Part shown: in pieces, positions 1 to 7,414 of the stretch
How the letters are laid out: each line of letters opens with the position of its first letter
Position numbering within the stretch: position 1 is the first letter of the stretch
Assembly (NCBI GenBank): GCA_910586405.1
Contig: CAJUII010000082.1
Span: forward strand, 1-14,138
DNA length: 14,138 bases
Direction: 5' to 3'
DNA from: an uncultured Lachnospiraceae bacterium
GTDB taxonomy: Bacteria; Bacillota; Clostridia; Lachnospirales; Lachnospiraceae
Made by a program: the position numbers and the translations under genes
Notes under the pieces: model-generated
What the model saw: only the letters and a program-made list of their open reading frames with translations
What the model was told of the DNA's origin: nothing
Database searches by the model: none

Positions 1-1
1 A

Positions 2-598
2 AATAATTTAAAAAAAGAGTATGGGATTGATACCATTATTTATGAACGGGATGTTATGTTACACCAAAGACAATGTAAGGAAAAATTGATTTGGGCTTCT
101 CATGCCAAAGAGCTATTTTCTAAACTTGAGCAAATACCAGAGATGAACATTACATCAAGTCTTTGGTTTGTTAACAACCAATTTCGTTGGTTTGTTGACG
201 CTAAGTATGGTGTAGTTTACAATGGTACCACCCGTAAGATCGAGGATTTAGGAAAGACACGAAAAGCTCGCATTTTAAAAGTACTTTATCTAAAAGGTGA
301 ACCGTTTATAGAAGGAGAGCAAGTCAACTATGTTGAGCTATCTAAATATGGTTTAATAATTAGTGAAAGGTCATCAATCCACAAAACAGAAGGAAATGAT
401 AAAGAAGTTGTCAATACGAATAATGATGATAATGTAGATTGGGATATTCAAAAACTGCTGGATTGTGATAAGAAAAGATGTGGTTTAGCAAGTTATGAAC
501 GAGAGATGCTTTACGATATAAAAGCAGGGCACTGGGATGTATTTGAAAATAGTGATTTATGTAAGATGCATGATAAGGGATTGATTGCACGTGAATAA
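2..598 (+). CDS. Unrecognised protein, 5' end outside the window
   Basis: The frame is open from the first complete codon at base 2, so the gene starts upstream and only its C-terminal ~198 residues are visible; the ATG at base 56 is probably internal. I do not recognise the family. The visible part is soluble, with no membrane segment or signal peptide. It has an aromatic stretch (SSLWFVNNQFRWFVDAKYG), a lysine/arginine-rich middle, and an acidic Asn/Asp-rich linker (NTNNDDNVDWD) before a short C-terminal domain with two cysteines (LLDCDKKRCGL). It overlaps the start of the Hsp70-like remnant by 14 bases. Because that remnant has lost its own N-terminal part, the 3' end of this ORF may lie at a deletion junction and the last residues (about KGLIARE) may not be native. 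The coding is AT-rich, like the next 1.6 kb and unlike the kinase gene onward. Coding is likely; function is unknown. Confidence 0.55.
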   Translation, partial: NNLKKEYGIDTIIYERDVMLHQRQCKEKLIWASHAKELFSKLEQIPEMNITSSLWFVNNQFRWFVDAKYGVVYNGTTRKIEDLGKTRKARILKVLYLKGEPFIEGEQVNYVELSKYGLIISERSSIHKTEGNDKEVVNTNNDDNVDWDIQKLLDCDKKRCGLASYEREMLYDIKAGHWDVFENSDLCKMHDKGLIARE

Positions 599-1178
599 TA
601 TGCGCAATGGTATTTATTTAAGATATATTATGTCCTTCCCAGTAAAGTATTCAAAAGCTACAAAAGAACTTATTCGAAAGAGTTTTGAAAAAGGATTAAG
701 AAAATCATTGCCGACTACAATTGTTGCGGATACGGAGCTGATGTCAAATTTCTCTGTGGCATATCAGATCAGTGAACCCGCAGCATATGCTGTAACAGCA
801 CTCGAACAGTCGGGATTTAAACCCAAAAATGAAACTGAAAAATATTTGTATGGTATTTTTGATTTTGGTGGTGGAACAACAGATTTTGATTTTGGAGTAT
901 GGCGTGGTGCAACAGATGATGAATATGATAAGTTCAATTGTGATTATGTATTAGAATGTTTTGGAGCAGACTCGGATGTGCGGCTAGGTGGTGAAAATAT
1001 TCTTGAAATGTTAGCTTATCATGTGTTTAAAAATAATAAAAATATGGCAGCTGAGAAGAAAATTGCATGTGCACTGCCGGCTGACCAAACATCGTTTATT
1101 GGCGGAGAACATTTGAAGAAACAAAATTTAAATATTATCTTGGCAGTGATAGAAGAAATACTTTTGACTGCAAATTAG
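585..1178 (+). pseudogene. Hsp70/DnaK-like ATPase remnant, central fragment
   Basis: The translation keeps the middle of an Hsp70-family actin-like ATPase. It has a segment resembling NNMRNGIYLRYIMSFPVKY, then SEPAAYAV, then the phosphate-2 loop FDFGGGTTDFD (Asp at about residue 93) and a downstream DVRLGGENILEML block like the DxxLGGxxFD region of DnaK. The family's N-terminal phosphate-1 motif (GIDLGT type) is absent: a stop at 582-584 closes the frame just before the TTG at 585. The last ~25 residues, after GGEHLKK, are out of frame with the family; the homologous reading continues in another frame (see the 3' fragment). An ATPase without the first nucleotide-binding loop and the second half of its fold should not be functional. 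In intact relatives these large Hsp70-like proteins sit in accessory clusters with small partner proteins. The Hsp70 assignment is strong; the pseudogene call is inference from the missing parts. Confidence 0.75.
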
Positions 1179-1477
1179 CGCCTATGATTCAATACGAAGA
1201 TGGGGAAAATCAAACTTCCTATCATGTGTGGCATAAATTTCAGGGCGCTGGAATGGGTGTGGCAAGAATATATTACACAGAAGATCCGCGTGCAGATTCA
1301 AAGATTGAAAAACTGGCGATCGACAATATACCTTTTCATGAAATATTGTTTGATGCTGAAGAAGATAAATATCTGTTTGTTAGAGCGATACGACCCTCTG
1401 TGATAGAATATGCAATAGCTGATTCAGAAGAAGAAATCGGTGAGGATATAAAAGAATTAGATATTGATAAAAAATAG
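1109..1477 (+). pseudogene. Hsp70-like remnant, C-terminal fragment after a deletion and frameshift
   Basis: This frame has an ATG at 1184 (97 codons, ending 1477), but it is open from 1085, and the sequence before the ATG (KFKYYLGSDRRNTFDCKLAP) already reads like the C-terminal region of the same large Hsp70-like family. It is followed by a W/F-containing segment (YHVWHKFQGAG), an IYYTEDPRA block and a final IRPSVIEYAIADSEE block, consistent with that family's C-terminal beta-rich tail. It is shifted relative to the upstream fragment, with the switch at about 1100-1112. The intervening ATPase second half is missing, so the simplest reading is an internal deletion whose ends are out of frame. 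No ribosome binding site is evident before 1184, which argues against translation as a separate protein. The tail assignment rests on remembered family pattern, not a search. Confidence 0.6.
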
Positions 1478-1491
1478 AGGAGTGAATTATA

Positions 1492-2004
1492 GTGGATAAG
1501 CTATTGATATATATTAGCTATGATAAAGGTGAATATAGGAATTTTTTTCATTTGTCTGTTAATGAGGATGTTGTTATTAAATGTTGTTCGGAGGAAGAAG
1601 TTGATGATTTATTTCATCTGATTATTGAAAAGGAAAGAGAGACGAAAAGCTTTGAGCTATATGTTGTCTGTGATCAAAATGCCCTTGAGTGGGATTATTT
1701 CAAGGCATTCCAAAAACATGGCATTGAAACACACCCACTAAGCAGTATAGATCCTGAAAAATTATGTCAAATTATGAATGTACTGTTTGACAGAGAGTAT
1801 GAAATAAGCGGTAAAGATGATGTTTCGAATAAGAAATTAATCAATATCGTATATTCAGGCAATTGTGTTTTGCAAAAAGATAATTATAAGACAGGTGAAA
1901 TACTTAGACAGGCAGAGACAATATTAAATCGTGGCGGTGAAGAAATGACAGAGTTGGCACGCATTATTAAAGAAAAATATGATAGGATGGAAAGGTATGA
2001 GTAG
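1492..2004 (+). CDS. Unrecognised 170-aa cytoplasmic protein next to the Hsp70 remnant
   Basis: The start is GTG at 1492, supported by GAGGAG at 1477-1482, nine bases upstream and overlapping the end of the Hsp70 remnant. The protein is acidic, with no signal peptide or membrane segment. It opens with a hydrophobic beta-like stretch (KLLIYISYDKGEYRNFF), has a region with spaced cysteines (IKCCSEEEVDD, YVVCDQN), and ends in a charged helix (GEEMTELARIIKEKYDRMERYE). I do not recognise a family. Its tight coupling to the Hsp70 remnant suggests a partner protein of the original chaperone-like cluster, left intact while the main gene decayed. Composition is AT-rich, like its upstream neighbours. 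Its stop overlaps the ATG of the following short ORF by eight bases, implying translational coupling. A real gene is likely; the role is unknown. Confidence 0.6.
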   Translation: MDKLLIYISYDKGEYRNFFHLSVNEDVVIKCCSEEEVDDLFHLIIEKERETKSFELYVVCDQNALEWDYFKAFQKHGIETHPLSSIDPEKLCQIMNVLFDREYEISGKDDVSNKKLINIVYSGNCVLQKDNYKTGEILRQAETILNRGGEEMTELARIIKEKYDRMERYE

Positions 2005-2137
2005 TTTTGACGAGGAAAGAAATGTATATAAGAACAAAGTCGGCAGACAGAGGGACGCTATTGCTAATTTACGGGAATTAGCAGAGCAGCATACTGGTTT
2101 GTTTGATTTTGGTATGATGAAACAATTATCTGTGTAA
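1997..2137 (+). CDS. Short 46-codon ORF, probably a truncated gene start
   Basis: The ATG at 1997 overlaps the end of the preceding gene in an ATGAGTAG arrangement, and AAAGG at 1991-1995 is very close to the ATG. The product (starts MSSFDEERNVYKNKVGRQRD) is a highly charged predicted helix and ends abruptly in GMMKQLSV. Near base 2110 another frame takes over with plausible protein-like sequence (YDETIICVIRSTDKPWNWD, to a stop near 2181), which suggests a frameshift in what was a longer gene. There is no recognisable domain. It is either the remains of a third gene of the Hsp70 cluster or a small independent peptide; I favour the former. The rest of the gap up to the kinase ATG at 2223 holds only this possible out-of-frame tail and a small inverted repeat. 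Confidence 0.35.
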   Translation: MSSFDEERNVYKNKVGRQRDAIANLRELAEQHTGLFDFGMMKQLSV

Positions 2138-2177
2138 TTCGTAGTACAGATAAGCCCTGGAATTGGGACATACAACC

Positions 2178-2196
2178 CCCATGATCATTACATGGG
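2178..2196. repeat. Short inverted repeat upstream of the sensor kinase
   Basis: CCCATG at 2178-2183 and CATGGG at 2191-2196 form a 6-bp perfect stem around a 7-base loop, 26 bases before the kinase ATG and just before its ribosome binding site (AGAGG, 2208-2212). There is no following T-run, so it is not an intrinsic terminator. It could be an operator or a chance palindrome. No convincing -35/-10 pair was found in 2137-2222. Confidence 0.3.
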
Positions 2197-2222
2197 CAGA
2201 AAGAGACAGAGGATAAAGTAAA

Positions 2223-5200
2223 ATGAAATACATTCGAAAATTTACAGGGCTTATCATATTTTTAGTTATCACCCTGATGGCAATTGTATTTTTCCGTGAT
2301 CCAGAACGGGAAGATATGGACATGCTGCCTGATCGGATTGAATACTTTCTGGATGAAGATTGGGTGATGACTTCTCCAGGCAGCGAAGAGCAGATCAAAG
2401 TCGATCTGCCCTATTCGGGAATAATTCAGGCTTCTGATACCATTATTTTTCAAAATACACTGCCAGAAGAAAATTTTAATATGGCAGTGCGGTTCTCGGC
2501 AGAAAATGCATATGTGCGTATCCTTCTGGACGGGGAAATACTTTATCAGCAGGAATTGGAGGATGTTCGTGCTGACAGTGAATATTACTGCAATATTCCA
2601 AATGGTGTTCAGGATGGTGAGACAGAGAGAGAACTATGCATTGAACTGGCATCTTTGAATCAGGACAGGGAGACAGTGCTTGGCAATATTCATATTGAGA
2701 TGAATGATACTGTTGTAATCGGATTGGTGGGCAGCAATCTGGCAGACATTGTCTGCTGCCTGCTGATTGTGATTACGGCGATCATCATGTTTGCGCTCGC
2801 ACTGATACGATGGTACACCCGACAGCCAAGCAGGGGAGAGCTGTATCTGGGACTGTTTAGTCTTACAGCGGGTATTTATTATTTTATTGGAACAGAGACA
2901 TTAAATATTTTTTTTGATATGCGTGGTGCCTATGTGATGCAGGAGTATCTGATGTTGATACTTCCGTTGTTTCTGGCACTCTATTTTGAGCGGAATCTGG
3001 GAAAACGTCATCCGCGCCGCTTTGCAGGATTATTATGCATAGTTGTTTGTAATGCGGTGATACAAATATTGCTTGAATGGCTGGGAATATGGAATCTGAT
3101 GGAGATGACAGAGTTTTCGGCAGCAGTGGTGTGCATCGTCTGTGCCGCAGGCATTGTAAGTTTCATACAACAGGAAAACAAAGGCAGTCATCATCAGATT
3201 TTTTTTCCAGTACTATCTATATCTATTTTGCTGATAGGTGAAGTGGCAAGCGTGGGAATCAAATTTCTGTCTATATATGCTTATGCAAAAGTGGCAGAGC
3301 TTTATAGCGTGACTGCCTTTGGGCTGCTGATGTCCATTCTGCACATTTTGCAGATTTCAAAAGAGAATCGGCTGGAAGCAGAGGCAAGGGTGAAGGCAGC
3401 AGAGCAGCAGAATAAACTATTGGCACAGGCAAAGAAGGACGCAGATACAGCAAGACAGGAGGCGCTTGCTGCAAATGAGGCAAAAGGAAAATTTCTGGCA
3501 CAGATGTCCCATGAAATCCGCACACCAATCAACGCAGTGCTTGGGATGGACGAAATGATTCTGCGTGAGTCGAAAGAGCAGAACGTCAGGGAATATGCGA
3601 TGGATATCTATACGGCGGGGCAGTCTCTTTTGGCGTTGATCAATGATATCTTGGACTTTTCCAAGATTGATTCCGGCAAAATGGAGATTGTGCCGGTTGA
3701 GTATGATATCAGCAGCCTGATTCATGATTTGGTAAATATGATATCACAGCGGGCGACGGATAAGGGACTTCGTCTTGCCGTGGAGGTTGACCATACCCTG
3801 CCTTGCCGGCTGTTCGGGGATGATGTGCGTATTCGTCAGATATTGATTAATATTCTGACCAATGCAGTGAAATATACACATGAGGGAACTGTCTGGCTTC
3901 GGATTCAAAGTTGTGTGGCGGATGATACAGCGGTGCTCCGCTTTGAGGTAGAGGATACGGGCATTGGCATCAAGGCGGAGGATTTGCCAAAGCTTTCTGC
4001 GGAGTTTGAGCGGATTGAGGAGGACAAGAACCGTAATATTGAGGGGACTGGACTGGGAATGAGCATTACCATTCGTCTCTTGACGCTGTTAGGAAGCAGA
4101 CTGCAAGTTGAGAGTGAATACGGAAAGGGTTCCAAGTTCTATTTTGCATTGGAGCAGAAGATCATTGACCATACGCCGATTGGGGACTTTGCGTCAAAAG
4201 TAGGGCAGATGTCAGAAAATTATCGATATGAATCGAAGCTTTATGCGCCAGATGCAAAGATATTAGTGGTCGATGACAATGCTGTCAACCGCAAAGTGCT
4301 TCGGAATCTGTTAAAAGAGACACTGATACAGGTGACAGAAGCCGCAGGAGGGGTGGAGTGTCTGTGCTTGGTTCAGGAAAATCAGTATGACCTGATCTTT
4401 TTAGACCATATGATGCCTGAGATGAATGGCATAGAGACGCTGCATCGCATGAAGGCGTTGACTGAATTTCCGAACAAAGACACGCCTGTTGTCGTGTTGA
4501 CTGCGAATGCGGTTTCCGGGGCAAAAGAAGCCTATCTGTCCGAAGGTTTTGATGATTTTCTATCGAAGCCGATTGTGCCGGATAAGCTCGAGAAGCTGAT
4601 TCAAGAAATGCTGCCGGAAGCGCTGCTGCGTACAGCAGATGAGGCAGCAGAGAGGCATCCAGTTCAGAACGCAGAAGAAGTGTTATTAGACGAGCTTCCT
4701 GTGGTGGAGGGTCTTGATTGGAATTATGCGTGGCTGCATCTGCCGGATCTGGAACTGCTTCAGTTTACACTGAAAGCCTTTTATGATCAGATTGATACTG
4801 CGGCAGATTGTCTGGAACAGGCATATGCGAAGATTTCAGATGCTGCGTATCTGGAGCAGTACCGCATTCAGGTGCACGCGATGAAGGGGCTTGCTGCAAC
4901 GGTGGGCATCTTGACACTGTCAGGTGTCGCAAGGGTATTGGAATCTGCGGCAAAAGATGGTAAAATAGATGTGATTCTATCCATGACAACCATATTTTTG
5001 GAGGAGTGGCGCAGTTATCGGCTCAAATTACAGGGTATTTGGGGTATCGGAACCAGAGATGGAAAGGAAGTTACTGATTATTCGGTAATACAGGCGCTTG
5101 TGGAAATGGTGCGCAGCAGTATGCAGGAGATGGAGATCGACCAGGCGGACGAGTGGATGAAACAGCTGCGGGAGTATGATTATCCGGCGGAAATCGAACA

Positions 5201-5297
5201 GAATATCCAGAAACTTGCGGAGTCCGTAACAAATCTGGATTTGGAGGAAGCAGATCGATTTGCGAATCTGCTGATTGAACAGATGACAAAACGGTAA
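2223..5297 (+). CDS. Hybrid sensor histidine kinase: 7TM sensor, HisKA, HATPase, REC and Hpt
   Basis: This membrane protein of 1024 aa starts at ATG 2223, with AGAGG ten bases upstream. Residues 9-24 form an N-terminal anchor. Residues ~27-170 are a likely extracellular beta-rich domain, followed by seven membrane spans between about 175 and 376, an arrangement like 7TMR-DISM receptors. A coiled coil (379-424) leads to HisKA with the H-box SHEIRTP (His430) and an HATPase domain with N-box Asn547, G1 DTGIGI from Asp578 and G2 GTGLGM from Gly608. Then comes an intact receiver with the Asp684/Asp685 pair, phospho-acceptor Asp728, Thr760 and Lys782. An Hpt domain carries HAMKG (His885). A helical tail of ~75 residues (950-1024) ends the protein. 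All catalytic residues are present, so it should run a full internal relay His430 to Asp728 to His885 and on to a separate regulator, most likely the next gene 26 bases downstream. The ligand is unknown. Confidence 0.92.
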   Translation: MKYIRKFTGLIIFLVITLMAIVFFRDPEREDMDMLPDRIEYFLDEDWVMTSPGSEEQIKVDLPYSGIIQASDTIIFQNTLPEENFNMAVRFSAENAYVRILLDGEILYQQELEDVRADSEYYCNIPNGVQDGETERELCIELASLNQDRETVLGNIHIEMNDTVVIGLVGSNLADIVCCLLIVITAIIMFALALIRWYTRQPSRGELYLGLFSLTAGIYYFIGTETLNIFFDMRGAYVMQEYLMLILPLFLALYFERNLGKRHPRRFAGLLCIVVCNAVIQILLEWLGIWNLMEMTEFSAAVVCIVCAAGIVSFIQQENKGSHHQIFFPVLSISILLIGEVASVGIKFLSIYAYAKVAELYSVTAFGLLMSILHILQISKENRLEAEARVKAAEQQNKLLAQAKKDADTARQEALAANEAKGKFLAQMSHEIRTPINAVLGMDEMILRESKEQNVREYAMDIYTAGQSLLALINDILDFSKIDSGKMEIVPVEYDISSLIHDLVNMISQRATDKGLRLAVEVDHTLPCRLFGDDVRIRQILINILTNAVKYTHEGTVWLRIQSCVADDTAVLRFEVEDTGIGIKAEDLPKLSAEFERIEEDKNRNIEGTGLGMSITIRLLTLLGSRLQVESEYGKGSKFYFALEQKIIDHTPIGDFASKVGQMSENYRYESKLYAPDAKILVVDDNAVNRKVLRNLLKETLIQVTEAAGGVECLCLVQENQYDLIFLDHMMPEMNGIETLHRMKALTEFPNKDTPVVVLTANAVSGAKEAYLSEGFDDFLSKPIVPDKLEKLIQEMLPEALLRTADEAAERHPVQNAEEVLLDELPVVEGLDWNYAWLHLPDLELLQFTLKAFYDQIDTAADCLEQAYAKISDAAYLEQYRIQVHAMKGLAATVGILTLSGVARVLESAAKDGKIDVILSMTTIFLEEWRSYRLKLQGIWGIGTRDGKEVTDYSVIQALVEMVRSSMQEMEIDQADEWMKQLREYDYPAEIEQNIQKLAESVTNLDLEEADRFANLLIEQMTKR

Positions 5298-5323
5298 TAA
5301 TAGATCGGTGATTGGAGGACGAA

Positions 5324-6100
5324 ATGAAAAAAATACTATTAATCGGAAAATTAAATACAGTGGTAAACGAGACGAATCAATTTTTGTCCCAGTACTTTCA
5401 TGTGCAGCTTTGCTCGGAGAATGCAGGCGTTTTGGAGGGAATGTTAAAAATTGTAAACCCTGATTTGGTTGTGATCAGCCTGATCGGTGCCTATGATATT
5501 GATACCTCTATCTTTTTCCTGTTAAGTGACCAGTATGCTCAGATTCCAGTTTTGACAATAGGAACAAAGGAGGAGAGCGGTAAATTTTTTAAGTACTATG
5601 AAGGTGAACAGTTTGAAAATCTGATTCGTCCAGTGGAAAATACCGTGATTATGGACGCTGTGTGCAGAAGACTTGGGCTGGAGGAGGAAAAGGTAGCACA
5701 GGAGGCGCTGGAGGAAAAGAAAGAACATGCCGGAAAAAAGAGGATTCTTGTAGTGGATGACAACGGCACGGCGCTTCGGACAATAAAGGCAATGCTCGAG
5801 GATACATATGAGATTGCAATAGCGATTTCTGGGGCACAGGCGATGACTTCCATTGGAAAAAAGAGACCCGATTTGATACTATTGGATTATGAAATGCCAG
5901 TCTGTGACGGGAAAATGACATTGGAAATGATACGTGCCGACGAGGATTTGACAAGTATTCCAGTGGTGTTTTTGACTGCGGTAAATGATAGGGCAAACAT
6001 TGAGGCAGTGCTGAAACTAAAACCAGCGGGCTATTTCCTAAAGCCGCCGGTGAAAGACCGACTGCTCTTGGAAATAGATAAGATTTTAAGTGAGGCGTGA
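5324..6100 (+). CDS. Response regulator with a pseudo-receiver and an intact receiver, no output domain
   Basis: The start is ATG 5324, preceded by GGAGG at 5314-5318; the longer frame from TTG 5312 would include its own ribosome binding site and is rejected. The 258-aa cytoplasmic protein has two receiver-like folds. The first (1-~115) is degenerate: MKKILLIGKLN replaces the acidic pair and PDLVVIS puts Ser52 where the acceptor Asp should be. A charged linker rich in Glu/Lys follows. The second (~139-258) is canonical: VVDDN (Asp145, Asp146), acceptor Asp188 in LLDYEMP, Thr218 and Lys240 in FLKPP. There is no DNA-binding or enzymatic output. It is co-transcribed with the hybrid kinase and is the likely final phosphate acceptor from Hpt His885. 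It probably acts by protein-protein contact, or as a phosphate sink. Its stop lies two bases from the convergent stop of the membrane protein gene. Confidence 0.88.
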   Translation: MKKILLIGKLNTVVNETNQFLSQYFHVQLCSENAGVLEGMLKIVNPDLVVISLIGAYDIDTSIFFLLSDQYAQIPVLTIGTKEESGKFFKYYEGEQFENLIRPVENTVIMDAVCRRLGLEEEKVAQEALEEKKEHAGKKRILVVDDNGTALRTIKAMLEDTYEIAIAISGAQAMTSIGKKRPDLILLDYEMPVCDGKMTLEMIRADEDLTSIPVVFLTAVNDRANIEAVLKLKPAGYFLKPPVKDRLLLEIDKILSEA

Positions 6101-6102
6101 TC

Positions 6103-6765
6103 TTATATTTCGCTGCGCATTGCTCGATAACCAATCAGTACTGTCCATACATAGGCGCAGGTTTTGGGAATCATGAGCATACCAATCATGGGAATTACTT
6201 CTGCCCAGAGCACAACAGGAATATAAAACCCGAAACTGAGAACTATTGTCAGCCACATGTATCGAAAAGCGGTGTCGTTCTGCTTTTTTGTCTCCTGATA
6301 AAACAGTATGATAATCAGCAGACCAAACAGTGCAAAAGGAATGTTGCGGTAAATTCCCCACGTCAGCGGCGGATTTGCGCGCAGCCAGCCATTTTGCGGG
6401 AATAGACACAAAAGGATGCGGAGTGCAGACAAAAGGTACACAACCGCCGTCAGCCCATTTTTTCCAGTGATGCGATAGCGGTTTCTCCACACATAATATA
6501 AAAGAATATAAAAAATGGTCATTGTGATGGAAGTGATGAGTTTTCCGATTCCGAGGGCGATGGTATAGTTCTCCAGTCCAGTTGTGCACAGTGCGAGTGC
6601 GCGCGGAACCAGATGAAAGGAGTCGCCCAGTCCAAGCACAACTGCCATAATGCCAAAAAGCCAATATTGTCTGCGCCCATTGTTTTTTCGAATCATGATG
6701 ATTCCAAGCGTGATGACGGTGATAAGATAGACTGCATCAAATACTGTTTCTACAATAGCCTGCAT
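6103..6765 (-). CDS. Seven-transmembrane protein of unknown function, TetR operon
   Basis: The start is ATG at 6765 (minus strand), preceded by an AGGGAGG ribosome binding site at about 6774-6780; a longer frame upstream lacks support. The 220-aa product is almost wholly hydrophobic with about seven predicted spans: starting near IVETVFDAVYLITVI, then WLFGIMAVVLGLGD, IGKLITSITMTIFYILL, TAVVYLLSALRILL, FALFGLLIIILFY, WLTIVLSFGFYIPVV and MIGMLMIPKTCAYVW. Basic loops (RKNNGRR, RNRYRITGK) suggest inside positions. Polar residues within spans (GDSFH in the second) could mark a binding site. I recognise no named family. It follows the TetR gene by 54 bases with no terminator between them, so the two form one operon, and the TetR protein presumably controls it. 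It could be a transporter, sensor or resistance-related membrane protein; the sequence does not decide. Confidence 0.8.
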   Translation of the reverse strand: MQAIVETVFDAVYLITVITLGIIMIRKNNGRRQYWLFGIMAVVLGLGDSFHLVPRALALCTTGLENYTIALGIGKLITSITMTIFYILLYYVWRNRYRITGKNGLTAVVYLLSALRILLCLFPQNGWLRANPPLTWGIYRNIPFALFGLLIIILFYQETKKQNDTAFRYMWLTIVLSFGFYIPVVLWAEVIPMIGMLMIPKTCAYVWTVLIGYRAMRSEI

Positions 6766-6819
6766 AAGTTTTTCCTCCCTAATACTATAAATTTTTGTTT
6801 TATCCGCAATGGACATGAA

Positions 6820-7377
6820 TTAATAAATAACCCGCTTGATGAGCTCCAGAACGCCGCTGTCGTCATAATTTTGGCGTATCAGTGCGGAAATCATCAATGA
6901 AAATACAATATCTACAAATTTCTGAGATGTCAGATGCTTGTTAAATGCATCTGGACGAATCTGTTTGTCTTTTTCTAAGACATTGATAAGTTCCTTCTGA
7001 ATATGTTCCCATGACTGTGCCATCAATCGTTCTCCATCTGTTTTATCATCGCCCAAAAAGTGCATTGAGTGCGAGGTGAAAAAGCCCGGATATTTCTCAC
7101 TGCCTGTTTTGATGCTGTCAAAAATCCATCGCACGCAGTCTGCGAAACTGTCAAAATCCATCTGGCGTTCCGAAAAGTGAAAAATATCATGCCAGATACT
7201 CTCCACAGTGGCAGTGATTAAGTCAGATTTGGATGCAAAATAATTGTAGATAGAACCTACGGACACCCCGCAGGCTGCGGCGACAGTTCGAATATTGATG
7301 GCAGACCATCCCTTTGTTGTCACTAACTGTCTGCTCTTGTCTAAAATGGCTTCTTTGGAAGTGATAATGGTATTCAT
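6820..7377 (-). CDS. TetR/AcrR-family transcriptional repressor
   Basis: The start is ATG 7377 (minus strand), with AAAGGAGGG six bases upstream; the longer frame from 7404 would contain that ribosome binding site and start within the operator. The 185-aa product has the typical N-terminal TetR DNA-binding domain: a helix starting near SKEAILDKSRQLV, then INIRTVAAACGVSVGSIYNYF (about residues 27-47) with the recognition helix ending in the characteristic SIYNYFxSK. Residues ~60-185 are the helical ligand-binding and dimerisation part, which varies between members and gives no ligand clue. It is the first gene of a two-gene operon with the seven-TM protein. A 21-bp perfect palindrome overlaps its own promoter -10 box, so it very likely represses itself and the membrane gene until a ligand binds. 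Family is certain; the effector is unknown. Confidence 0.92.
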   Translation of the reverse strand: MNTIITSKEAILDKSRQLVTTKGWSAINIRTVAAACGVSVGSIYNYFASKSDLITATVESIWHDIFHFSERQMDFDSFADCVRWIFDSIKTGSEKYPGFFTSHSMHFLGDDKTDGERLMAQSWEHIQKELINVLEKDKQIRPDAFNKHLTSQKFVDIVFSLMISALIRQNYDDSGVLELIKRVIY

Positions 7378-7393
7378 ATAGCGCCCTCCTTTC

Positions 7394-7414
7394 ATAATGA
7401 ACAATGTTCATTAT
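7394..7414. promoter_or_regulatory. Palindromic operator, likely TetR-repressor site
   Basis: Ten bases (ATAATGAACA, 7394-7403) and their exact complement (TGTTCATTAT, 7405-7414) flank a single central base. The site covers most of the -10 box of the tetR promoter and the expected start point, the usual position for TetR self-repression. Its centre is about 78 bases upstream of the expected start of the divergent lipoprotein transcript, so an effect there is possible but less likely. Confidence 0.82.

Noticed and set aside
6095..6106. Search for a bidirectional terminator at the convergent stops (6100/6103)
   Set aside because: The two stop codons are two bases apart and no hairpin with a T-run on either strand is visible there.
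5649..6134. A 161-aa minus-strand ORF across the response regulator
   Set aside because: It is Pro/Ser/Leu-rich shadow sequence opposite a well-supported receiver domain.
6086..6664. A 192-aa minus-strand ORF overlapping the membrane protein gene
   Set aside because: Another frame of the same strand; the 6103-6765 frame shows a clean seven-span pattern and a strong ribosome binding site, this one does not.
6097..6900. Plus-strand ORFs opposite the seven-TM and TetR genes
   Set aside because: They are antisense shadows without ribosome binding sites or domain-like sequence; the minus-strand genes have clear start sites and families.
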